Shown here in pieces: positions 46,515 to 54,800 of a stretch of 64,000 bases of DNA. Position 1 is the first letter of the stretch, and each line of letters opens with the position of its first letter. Source of the DNA: Accumulibacter phosphatis (lineage in GTDB: Bacteria > Pseudomonadota > Gammaproteobacteria > Burkholderiales > Rhodocyclaceae); assembly GCF_000024165.1 (NCBI RefSeq), contig NC_013194.1:2666001-2730000 (forward strand), written 5' to 3'. A model generated the notes under the pieces. The model was not told the DNA's origin. It saw only the letters and a list, made by a program, of their open reading frames with translations, and did no database searches. Made by a program: the position numbers and the translations under genes.

Positions 46515-47594
46515 TCAATCGAAATCCCGGAGGCGCAGGTCGTCGCGACGCGGTGCGCCGCGCTCCACCCGCATCCGCAGAATGTCGATCGTGCGCCCAT
46601 CCTGCGTGGCGACGATGAAACGCCAGTCGCCGGGCACCGGATTCAGCACCCATGAGTAGCCGCGAAAGCCGCGATCGCGGCCGCCAGTGGTCTGGAAGGG
46701 GCGGCGGTAAACGAGTCGCCAGCCGTCGGTGTCGCGCACCTCCCAGCGGTGTTCGAGGGGCGCCGTCACACCGAGCGGCGCGAACACCGCCGACAAGCCA
46801 TACAGCCGGCCGCCTTCCGGCACGTGCAGCGTGCTCGCCTGATCCCGCCACCATTGCCACCACGCTGCCCGCTCGACCTGCACCGCATAGCGGCCGGCCT
46901 CCTGCACGAAGTCCTGACCGACCGCCAGTTGCCGCTTGACCAGCGGCACCGGCGCGATCATGTCGAGCCGGAAGGCCAGCATCAATACGACGGCCAGGCC
47001 CCAGGCCGGCCAGATGCGCCCCGGCCGTCCCGGTGCCAGCCAGCGCAGGCCGTGCGTCAGCACGACGCCGGCGGCCGTGGAAGCGTAGAACCAGAGGGGA
47101 TCCAGGCTGCCCAGGGCATGCGGCAGCGCGAAATTGAAGAGCAGGATCGCATTTAGTGCAAACAGCGCCCAGGTCAGCGTGAAGCGCTGCCCGTAGTGGT
47201 TGCCGGCGAACTCGTTGCCGACCAGGAGGGCGCCGAGAAAGGCCGCCATCAGCCAGGTGCCGAGGTGGCCGGAACTCTTGAAGTAGAGGATGAAGAGCGC
47301 CGAGAAGATGCCGCCGAAGAAGAACTGCAGCAGCAGATAGGGCGCTTGCCAGGCGATGGCGTTGAAACGGCCGGCGCGCGACTTTTCGGCGGTGGGGGCC
47401 GTCATGCCGAGCGCTTCCCGGCGAGCCAGCCACAGCGTCAACAGCGCGGCGCCGAGCAGGAAAGCGCCGAGGCGCCAGAAATCCATGACGCGGATGCGCT
47501 GGCCGATGGTCAGCGCATCCCAGGCGAATCCGCCGAGGAAGGCGGCGACCGGGTACAGGCGGCGCAGCAAGGCCCATGTCGTGACCGCGTTCAC
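46515..47594 (-). CDS. DUF2914-domain membrane protein
   Basis: 359 aa with 6-7 hydrophobic helices in residues 10-215, then a periplasmic or lumenal C-terminal domain. That domain has the DUF2914 pattern HRWEVRDTDGWRLVYRRPF, GGRDRGFRGYSWV and PGDWRFIVATQDGRTIDILR. Function unknown. Co-oriented with a double-cupin gene upstream and gnd downstream. Confidence 0.8.
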   Translation of the reverse strand: MNAVTTWALLRRLYPVAAFLGGFAWDALTIGQRIRVMDFWRLGAFLLGAALLTLWLARREALGMTAPTAEKSRAGRFNAIAWQAPYLLLQFFFGGIFSALFILYFKSSGHLGTWLMAAFLGALLVGNEFAGNHYGQRFTLTWALFALNAILLFNFALPHALGSLDPLWFYASTAAGVVLTHGLRWLAPGRPGRIWPAWGLAVVLMLAFRLDMIAPVPLVKRQLAVGQDFVQEAGRYAVQVERAAWWQWWRDQASTLHVPEGGRLYGLSAVFAPLGVTAPLEHRWEVRDTDGWRLVYRRPFQTTGGRDRGFRGYSWVLNPVPGDWRFIVATQDGRTIDILRMRVERGAPRRDDLRLRDFD

Positions 47595-47658
47595 GCGCGG
47601 CGCCGCCCGGCGAACCGGCAGGGGCCGGGTTGGCGGCGAGTCGTGTCAGGCGACACCA

Positions 47659-48375
47659 TCAGGCGCCTGCGGGCACAAGCAGTGCCGCCCCGAGATGGCC
47701 CACCTTGACGTAGATCAGCGCACCCTCGGTGCCGGTGAAGGGCGTGTGGCGACTCCAGCGCGGATTGCGCAACCAGCTTCCTTGCGGATATTCGCCGTCC
47801 TCGTCGCGAAAGAGCCCGTCGAGAACCAGGATCTCCTCGCCACCGGGATGCACGTGCGAAGTGAAGCGCGTCTGTGGCGCCCAGCGCACCAGCGCCGTGT
47901 TGATCCCCGCGTGTTCGTGCAGCGGCAACACCGACAGGCCGGGAACCAGTCCCGGATGCCACTGCGCTGTCCCGGTATCGACGCGCAACGCTTGCCGGTC
48001 GCCGGCCGCGAACTGCCAAAGCTTGACGAACAGCGTGCAGCCGGTGCGCGAGAAAGGCGTGTGCGTCGAGCCGGGTGGGTTGCGCAGATAGCTGCCGGCA
48101 GGATAGTCGCCGTCCTCGTCGGAAAAGACGCCGTCGAGCACGAGAATCTCCTCGCCGCCGCCGTGCGTGTGCGCATGGAAACCGGCGCCAGCGGCGTAGC
48201 GAACGATACTCGTCGCGCGACCGACTTCGCGGCCGACGCGGTCGAGCATGCGGCGTTCGACCCCCGGTTGCGGCGAGGGCAGCCAGCGCGCGTCGGCGGC
48301 GTGCGCGACGATGCGCTGGGTGAAGTCGTCGTTGACATGGGCGATGGTCTGAGAATGGCGGTCGTCTTCGGTCAT
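47659..48375 (-). CDS. Tandem ChrR-type cupin protein
   Basis: 238 aa built from two similar cupin domains: FHAHTHGGGEEILVLDGVFS with DYPAGSYLRNPPGSTHTPFS (~65-110) and FTSHVHPGGEEILVLDGLFR with EYPQGSWLRNPRWSRHTPF (~170-215). Each repeats the H-x-H...E...H metal-site pattern of the C-terminal cupin of anti-sigma factor ChrR. There is no N-terminal zinc anti-sigma domain and no sigma factor gene nearby, so an enzymatic or quenching role is more likely than ChrR function. Confidence 0.85.
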   Translation of the reverse strand: MTEDDRHSQTIAHVNDDFTQRIVAHAADARWLPSPQPGVERRMLDRVGREVGRATSIVRYAAGAGFHAHTHGGGEEILVLDGVFSDEDGDYPAGSYLRNPPGSTHTPFSRTGCTLFVKLWQFAAGDRQALRVDTGTAQWHPGLVPGLSVLPLHEHAGINTALVRWAPQTRFTSHVHPGGEEILVLDGLFRDEDGEYPQGSWLRNPRWSRHTPFTGTEGALIYVKVGHLGAALLVPAGA

Positions 48376-48538
48376 CGCGGTTGGCTCTCGTGTCGGCGGA
48401 TCGCGTGGGGGTGTCTGCGGCAGCGGCCTGGTGGTCTGCCACGCATCTGGCGGAACAGAACCCTAACAGAAGCCGTTGCCGATGGCCACGCCGCCAAGGC
48501 TTGGCGAGCGCACCGCGCTCAAAAGCGTTGCAAAGGCC

Positions 48539-48625
48539 GTAGCCCGGATGAAGCGAATGCGGAATCCGGGGACCGCGGTGGTGGGTGAAACGTCCCCGGA
48601 TTCCATTTCATTTCATCCGGGCTAC
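48539..48625. repeat. Interspersed inverted-repeat element, GTAGCCCGGATGAA type
   Basis: The outer arms GTAGCCCGGATGAA (48539-48552) and TTCATCCGGGCTAC (48612-48625) are perfect complements. An inner pair, GGAATCCGGGGAC and GTCCCCGGATTCC, nests inside, so the ~87-bp unit can form a long cruciform. The sequence type GCGAATGCGGAATCCGGGG recurs at 48857. Confidence 0.8.
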
Positions 48626-48708
48626 AAGGACGCACCGTTCAATTCGTCGCATAGCTAAGTGAAACGGTGGTGCCTGGGCCTCGCTGACCCGGCAGCGACC
48701 GGCGCTCG

Positions 48709-48816
48709 GTAGGGTGGGGTGACGAAGGAATCCCAACGCGACTGCCCAGCTCGTAGTGTCAGGCCAGGCTATCCTCGATCTGGCGATGTTGGGGTTCGTT
48801 CCTCACCCCAACCTAC
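48709..48816. repeat. Interspersed inverted-repeat element, GTAGG(G/T)TGGGGTGA type
   Basis: GTAGGGTGGGGTGACGAAGG (from 48709) faces CCTCACCCCAACCTAC (ending 48816) with GTTGGGGTTCGTT inside; the arms pair with a few mismatches over ~108 bp. A shorter relative with TAACCCAACCTACG is at 63861-63896. Confidence 0.7.
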
Positions 48817-48856
48817 GAATCTACGAATCGGTGTCGCCGGTGCTCTGCTCAGCGGC

Positions 48857-48889
48857 GTAGCCTGGATGGAGCGAATGCGGAATCCGGGG
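48857..48889. repeat. Partial copy of the GTAGCCCGGATG element
   Basis: GTAGCCTGGATGGAGCGAAT and GCGGAATCCGGGG repeat the left half of the 48539 element, with changes. The right half is degenerate, so this looks like a decayed copy. Confidence 0.6.
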
Positions 48890-49102
48890 TTTCCAGGACG
48901 GTCCCGAAAAACCTGTCTTCTCCGAATCCCATTTCACTTCCGTGTACTCGAAGTGTGGACGTCCCGCTGGCCGTCGCCAGGCCGCTGCGGTGGAAGTGGC
49001 GGAGGTTAGGATGCCGATGCATGCGCTCTGCGGCGTCGGCAGTGGGAAGTGCCAGAAGGCCGGGGCAGGCGTGGACACGCGACCCAGCGCGGACTGGCCG
49101 CC

Positions 49103-49516
49103 TCAATCGAGCGTCGTCTCGAACGGATTCAGAAGTGGCACAGCGAAATGCGCAAAGTCGTCAACATTACGCGTCACGACGGTCAGTTGGTGGACGATGG
49201 CCGTTGCCGCGATCATGGCATCGTCGTAGAGGGTATCGGACTTCCGGTGCAGCAAACGGGCCCACACGCGAAACGTCTGGGCGTCCATTGGCAGGATGTT
49301 GTAGGCGGCAGCGAGCAGATCGGCCCATCGCTCTATCTCGGAGGCCTTGTTGGTATCCTGCTCGCGAGTGAGTTCGATACCTGCCTGGATTTCACCGAGA
49401 GTGACGGCCGACAGGTGTATGTCCGCTTCGGCAATGGACTGCAGCCAGGCCACGACCGCCCCGTGAGGGCGCGGTCTGCGCAGTTCGGATACCACGTTGG
49501 TGTCGAGCAGGTACAT
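49103..49516 (-). CDS. PIN-domain toxin, VapC/FitB type
   Basis: A 137-residue predicted Mg-dependent ribonuclease. The acidic residues are D5 (MYLLDTNVVSELRR), E42 region (TLGEIQAGIE), D98-D99 (YDDAMIAATA) and D118 region (VTRNVDDFAHF). Size and motifs match FitB-like VapC toxins that cleave tRNA or rRNA. It starts 4 nt after the antitoxin gene. Confidence 0.92.
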   Translation of the reverse strand: MYLLDTNVVSELRRPRPHGAVVAWLQSIAEADIHLSAVTLGEIQAGIELTREQDTNKASEIERWADLLAAAYNILPMDAQTFRVWARLLHRKSDTLYDDAMIAATAIVHQLTVVTRNVDDFAHFAVPLLNPFETTLD

Positions 49517-49520
49517 GCAC

Positions 49521-49778
49521 CTAGCCCAACTCGGGAACGCCTCGCCGGCGGGCGACTTGCCTCGGTGGAGTCAGAACGTCCGCGCAGCCGGTGTTCGACA
49601 GGAGCAGCTGTTTGAGGGACGGCCGCGCTGTCGCCTGCAACCGTCGCCACTCATCGACGGGGACAAGTACCGCGGTCTCGGCGCCGCGCCGGCTGACCAT
49701 CTGCGGTCCGTCGACGACGCAGGCATCCAGCAGCTCGCTGAAACGCGCTTTTGCATCCTGAACCGGCCAGATCCTCAT
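49521..49778 (-). CDS. Phd/YefM-family antitoxin
   Basis: 85 aa. RIWPVQDAKARFSELLDACV is the Phd/YefM DNA-binding fold, MVSRRGAETAVLVPVDEWRR completes it, and the C-terminal part (SLKQLLLSNTG) would wrap the toxin. GGAG 5 nt before the ATG at 49778 favours it over a GTG two codons upstream. It is the first gene of the pair, and a palindrome upstream is probably its own operator. Confidence 0.88.
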   Translation of the reverse strand: MRIWPVQDAKARFSELLDACVVDGPQMVSRRGAETAVLVPVDEWRRLQATARPSLKQLLLSNTGCADVLTPPRQVARRRGVPELG

Positions 49779-49791
49779 TTGCACTCCAGTC

Positions 49792-49813
49792 AGACTAGTC
49801 AGAAGACTAGTCT
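49792..49813 (-). promoter_or_regulatory. Palindromic operator of the toxin-antitoxin operon
   Basis: AGACTAGTC-(AGAA)-GACTAGTCT is a perfect 9-bp inverted repeat, and each arm contains the palindrome GACTAGTC. It ends 13 nt before the antitoxin start, the usual place for antitoxin autorepression. Confidence 0.75.
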
Positions 49814-50069
49814 AGCAGAGACTGGCTGGTGATGCGATGCGGAATCGCACAGAGACATTTTCGATGTGTCGATTTTCCAGCGCCGCAAACATACCGTACG
49901 CATTTCTAGCGACGGTGTCGACGTACCGGCAGCCGTAGGAGGCGAGGCGGCGCTGGTTTTCTGTCGTCGGCGCCGGGTTTTTCCGGTTTTGACGATCCTT
50001 GGGCGCCAGCTGTCCCCGCCGGGGATTCACGGTCTGGTGTGGGTGATGCTGGGGAGTCGCCTGGTGGCG

Positions 50070-50667
50070 CTAACCGCTGGCCTGTCGTGGAGTCTGGACC
50101 AGTGAGCGCATTTGGTGAGCACGCCCCTGCTTGATGTGCCCGAGCGCCATCGCGGGCATGACCGCAAAGGCCAGCCCTACCCGCAGCTTCATCTTGTGCA
50201 TGCCGCGGATGAAGTGGTGCTCGAAGCCGAAGCTGTTGTCGATACGGTTGTTGATTCGTTCCAGTGCGCTGCGCCGGTTGTAGCCCCGATGCCAGCTTGG
50301 GCTGCCATGGGGCGTCGGCACGAAGATGCGGCGATCCTGCTCGGTGATCTTGATGCGAACGATCCGCCCATAGGCGCCGGGATTGACGTCGCCTGCGGCG
50401 TGGCAGGTCTCGGCGCCTGGGCACGCACTACCGACGCAAGCCGCCGGGCAACGGTACTTCAGCGTGTCTCGATTGGCTTCGGGCGATCACCGCATTCCAC
50501 ATCGCCTGCACCGGATAATCGTCTCGGCCCTTCGCCCGACGGGCTTCGAGGGCCTGCATCAGCGCATCGTCCGGCAGGGAATCGAGCGCCAACGACAAGC
50601 GGTCGAGGTCGGAACCGCTTTCAACGTCTTCCCAGGAAAAGATCCGAGCTTGCGGGACATGCGCCAT
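50070..50667 (-). pseudogene. DDE transposase remnant with internal deletion
   Basis: The first ~62 codons from 50667 encode a transposase N-terminus (RIFSWEDVESGSDLDRLSLA, AKGRDDYPVQAMWNAVIA). Near 50480 the similarity jumps to another frame encoding the C-terminus (ANRDTLKYRCPA, then YGRIVRIKITEQDRRIF, HRGYNRRSALERINNRID, FGFEHHFIRGMHKMKLRVGL), ending at 50070. The central part with the catalytic acidic residues is gone and the halves are out of frame. No terminal inverted repeats or target duplication were recognised. Confidence 0.85.
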
Positions 50668-50937
50668 GGTCGCGCTGACGAGTAGATGGAAAGTATGATC
50701 TTACCATACGCTGACACGCCTAAGTGCCTGTTACTGTGTATGGTTATGGTTTGCCGACCAGAAAACTTGGGGTGGGGTGAAAGTTGATGGCCAATGCATA
50801 GACGATCGCTGAAGGCCGGCAAAGAGGCCCTAAACTGGGGTAGAAAATTCCTGCCCCCGTCTGAAACCCTGTAATGGCAAGGGTTTGCGAGGAGCGCAAA
50901 GGCCTCGCACAGGTTTCGTATTCACTCAAGCCTTGCT
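50668..50937. other. Intergenic region between transposase remnant and metacaspase
   Basis: No gene recognised. The sequence is less GC-rich than the flanks (for example around 50690-50780) and may be leftover insertion-element or horizontally acquired DNA. Confidence 0.45.
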
Positions 50938-50985
50938 AGACTGCATTCGCAGTCTGCGATCCCCGATCCCCGATCCCCGATCCCC
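50938..50985 (+). repeat. Inverted repeat plus four tandem heptamers upstream of the metacaspase
   Basis: AGACTGC-(ATTC)-GCAGTCT is a perfect 7-bp inverted repeat (50938-50955). Two nt later GATCCCC is repeated exactly four times (50958-50985), ending 22 nt before the metacaspase ATG. Heptamer copy number could change by slippage and alter spacing in the 5' leader; the inverted repeat may be an operator. Confidence 0.75.
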
Positions 50986-51007
50986 CATCAAGCATCAGGA
51001 GGCAGCG

Positions 51008-51850
51008 ATGAGCAAACGCGCACTTTGCATCGGCATCAACAACTATCCCGGCACGCACATGGACTTGACCGGTTGCGTCAATGACGCCAACGACTGGGCG
51101 GCCGAACTGACGGCGCGCGGCTTCTCGGTCAGCAAGCTGATCGACAGCCAGGCGACCAAGGCGGCGATGGTCAGCGGCATCCAGGCGCTTATCGGTGGTG
51201 CGGTCAGCGGCGATGTGGTGGTGATCACGTATTCCGGGCACGGCACCTACGTACCGGACACCAACGGCGACGAGGTCGATGGCCTCGACGAAGGCCTCTG
51301 CCCGTACGACCTGCAGACCAAGGGTGCGGCGCTGCTCGACGACGAGATCAACGAGCTGTTCAGCGCGCGCAAGGCGGGGGTGCGCCTGGTGCTGATCTCC
51401 GACAGCTGCCATTCCGGAACCGTGACGCGCGCCGCTGCGCCGGACCCGGACGCCGAAGACGCGCCGCGCCCGCGCTTCATGCCGATGGGCAACTGGCTGC
51501 CGGCGGATCAGTTGCCGCGCGGCATCAGCGGTCAGCCATTGACTTCGGTGACGGTCACGGCGGGCGGTTCGCCTTTTGCCGCGGCGCTGTCGCGCAAGAC
51601 CGGCGACCTGCTGCTCGCCGGCTGCAAGGAAGGGCCCAACAACTTCAGCTACGACGCGCGAATCGCCGGCCGTCCGTGTGGCGCCTTCACCTATTACGCG
51701 CTCAAGGCGCTGAAGGCGCTGCCCGCCAATGCCACCTATGCCGACTGGTACGCGAAGATCAATCCGGTCTTCTTGCCGTCGGCGTCCTACCCGCAGAGCC
51801 CGCAGATCGTCGGTACGGCGGACGCCCGCAAGCGCAAGATCTTCAGCTGA
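51008..51850 (+). CDS. Metacaspase-like C14 peptidase
   Basis: 280 aa, cytoplasmic (no signal peptide). KRALCIGINNYPGTHMDLTG opens the p20 domain. The catalytic dyad is H78 (ITYSGHGTYVPD) and C134 (LISDSCHSGTVTR), and a variable loop precedes AGCKEGPNNFSYDARI and GAFTYYALKAL in the p10-like part. Type I metacaspases cleave after Arg/Lys and are often Ca-activated. It is the first gene of a tight unit, 12 nt before the giant CHAT protein, which could be its substrate or partner. An AGGAGGC ribosome site precedes the ATG. Confidence 0.93.
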   Translation: MSKRALCIGINNYPGTHMDLTGCVNDANDWAAELTARGFSVSKLIDSQATKAAMVSGIQALIGGAVSGDVVVITYSGHGTYVPDTNGDEVDGLDEGLCPYDLQTKGAALLDDEINELFSARKAGVRLVLISDSCHSGTVTRAAAPDPDAEDAPRPRFMPMGNWLPADQLPRGISGQPLTSVTVTAGGSPFAAALSRKTGDLLLAGCKEGPNNFSYDARIAGRPCGAFTYYALKALKALPANATYADWYAKINPVFLPSASYPQSPQIVGTADARKRKIFS

Positions 51851-51862
51851 GGCCGCACGGCG

Positions 51863-54800
51863 ATGGCGGCGAAGACCTCTCTCCACCTGACCGGTCGCCA
51901 GACCGACAAGGACCGCCTGCCGGCGCTGCTGCAGTCGGCCAGCCGTTCTGCCGGCGCGGCGGAGGATCTCTTCCTGCCGGCGGGCTACCTGCAGACCCGC
52001 GCGTGCTTCGAGGTCGGCCCTGCGGCGCGTGGTGTCGGCGGGGCCGCGCAGCAGTACGAGTCGGCCGATGACGAGGTGTTGGTCGTCGAACTCGCCGACG
52101 GCGGCGTGCTGATCACCAGTGCGGCCAGCCTCAAGGCGTCGCTCGAGCGCAGCCGGCCCGAACTGATCGGCAGCGGCGGCGAGATCCTCTTCGATCAACT
52201 GCGCAGCGAGGGCGCCGCGGCGCGTGGGGTGGTCGGCGAAGCCGTCGGCGGACTGGTCAGCAGAGTCTTCGCGCTGACGGTGGGTGTCAGCAGCGACGCG
52301 ATCATCGACGATGCCCGGAAGAAACTCGCCGGGTTGATTGCCGACAAGCTTGGCGAGGCGGCAACCGAAAAGCTCGCCGAAGCAGCCGAACTCGGCGTCA
52401 GTTGGCTGGGCGCCAAGGCCTTGATGTGGGCGATCGAGAAGCGGCTCGATCGCCAGCCCGGTCTCTACGGCTGGGACGATGTGCGCGGCGGCGCGGTACG
52501 CGCTCCCGGCGAGGATGCAGAGGCGCAGGCGAAGCGGCAACTGGCGCGGGCGCGCGCCGACCTGCAGAAGGCGGCGGGCGCGGAATTGCCGGTGCTGGTG
52601 TTCATCCACGGGGTGGGCTCGAGCACGCTCGGCAGCTTCGGCGACCTGCAACTCGATCAGCGCGACCTGTGGAGCGCGCTCGAGCGGTATTTCACCGGCG
52701 GTGTCTACGCCTTCGAGCACCGCACGCTGTCTGAGAGCCCGATCGAAAATGCGCTGCAACTGCTGGCGGCGCTGCCGGACGGCATCAGGGTCAGTTTCGT
52801 CGCACATTCGCGCGGCGGTCTTGTCGCTGACCTGCTCTGCCTGGAGAGCTTCCACGCGCTGGTCGACCGTTACGCTGCCGATCTGCCCGGCACCGGCGAT
52901 GCCGACGAAAAGGACCGGCAACGCGTCCGGCGCGAGCTCGACGCCGCTCACACCGGACAGCGCGCACAGTTGCGGCAGCTGGCCACCGATCTGGCCGCTC
53001 GCCAGGTCGTCGTGCAGCGCTACGTGCGGGTCGCCAGCCCGGCGCAGGGGACGAAGCTGGCGAGCGGCAATCTGGACTTCTTCCTCTCCGCTCTGCTGAC
53101 GCTGATCGGCCAGGTGCCGTTCTTTTTCGGCAGTCCGATCTATTCCGCGTTCAAACGGGTGGTTCTCGAGATCGCGCGCAAGCGCACCAATGCCCATCTG
53201 GTGCCGGGAATCGAAGCGATGCTGCCCGACTCGCCGATGGTGCGTCTGCTGCGCGACGCGCCGGTGCGTGCCGGAGTCGAGATGGCGGTGATCGCCGGCG
53301 ACATCGAAGGCGGCAACCTGCTCAAGCGTCTCGGCGTCCTGCTGACCGATTTCCTGTTCTTCGACAGCGTCGATAACGACCTCGTCGTCGACACGGCCTC
53401 GATGTTCGCCGGCATTGCTCCGCAGGCGCGCGCGCGCGCATTGTTCGATCGCGGTGCCGACGTCTCGCATTTCCGCTACTTCACCAATATCGACACGCGC
53501 GCCGCGCTACGTGACTGGCTGGTCACCGGTGACGTCCTGCGGCTGGCGGCTTTCCAGCCCTTGCCCGGGCCCTTCGCAGATAGCGACCCGCCGGTCGACG
53601 CGGCGACCACCCGTGGCGCCTCTGCCGAGCGTGCCGCGCCGCCGCGCGACCTGCCGGTCGTCGTCGTCCTGCCGGGCCTGATGGGCTCGCACCTCTGGGT
53701 GAACGGCAAGGACCGCATCTGGTTCGACCCGCTCGACATTGCCGGCGGCGGCCTGGCGAAGATCGCCTGGGGGCAACCGGGCGTCGAGGCCGAGACGCTC
53801 TTCGGCATGTTCTATGCCGACCTGTGCGACTTCCTGGCGCGCAGCCACCGCGTCGAGTGCTTCGCCTACGACTGGCGGCAGCCGCTCGACGTTCTCGGCG
53901 AACGGCTCGCCGCTTTCCTCGCCCGTCTGCTGGAGGAGACCGCGCAACCGGTGCGTCTGCTTGCCCACAGTGCCGGCGGACTGATCGTTCGCGCCTGCCG
54001 GCACACACGGCCGACAGTGCTGGACGCGCTGATGGCGCGTGACGGGGCGCGCTTCGTGATGCTCGGGACACCCAATCAGGGCAGCTACTCGATGGTCGAG
54101 AACCTGCTCGGCAAGGGCGACACACTGCGTTCTCTGGCCCGCCTGGATCTCGGTCACAGCCTGCGGGAGGTAGTCGGGATCGTTGCCGGTTTTCCGGGCG
54201 CGCTGCAGTTGCTGCCACGGCCGGGGTTTGTCGACAGCTTCCCGCGGGAAGGCGGAGGCGGGGAGGCAAACCAGGATTTTCAGGCCGCCGATACCTGGAA
54301 GCGCTACCAGAAGAAGGTCTTCGACGTCTGGTTCGGCGACCACCAGTCGGCGACGCCGACGCAGGGCCAGCTCGACGCCGCGAACTGGCTGTGGCAGCAC
54401 GAGAAGGATGCGCCGCCGGCGCTGCCGGTGGCCTGGGCGGCGAAGACCGTCTACGTCTTCGGGGTTGCGCGCAATACGGCCTGTGGCGTGCGTGAGGAGA
54501 AGAAGCGCTTGCGCCTGGTCGGCACGACGCAGGGCGACGGCACCGTCACCTGGGCGTCCGGGCGAATCGAGAATATCGGCACCTACTATTACATGCCGGT
54601 CAGGCACGGCGACCTGCCATCGACCAGCGAGTATTTCCCCGCACTTGGCGAACTGCTGCATACCGGAGCGACGGCCGCTCTGTTGCGCAGTCCGCCGGCG
54701 GTGCGCGGCGGCGAGCCCGTGTCGCCGCTGGTTTACGACGCCGGGCCGCCGACACTCGATGGCGGCGAGGCGATGGCGCGTGGCCTGTTGGGCGGTGCGC

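Larger units (their letters stand above)
48376..49102. other. Non-coding repeat-bearing region
   Basis: 727 bp without a credible gene between the cupin start and the toxin stop. It holds three interspersed repeat units listed separately and otherwise only short frames without ribosome sites. Confidence 0.6.

Noticed and set aside
49812..50030. 72-codon minus-strand ORF upstream of the antitoxin
   Set aside because: It overlaps the antitoxin operator and shows no ribosome site or similarity.
50958..50985. CRISPR array
   Set aside because: The repeats are contiguous 7-mers without spacers; no CRISPR-like repeat-spacer pattern occurs anywhere in the window.
50936..53470. 844-codon open frame antisense to the metacaspase and CHAT genes
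   Set aside because: A GC-rich shadow of conserved plus-strand domains, with no family motif or ribosome site.
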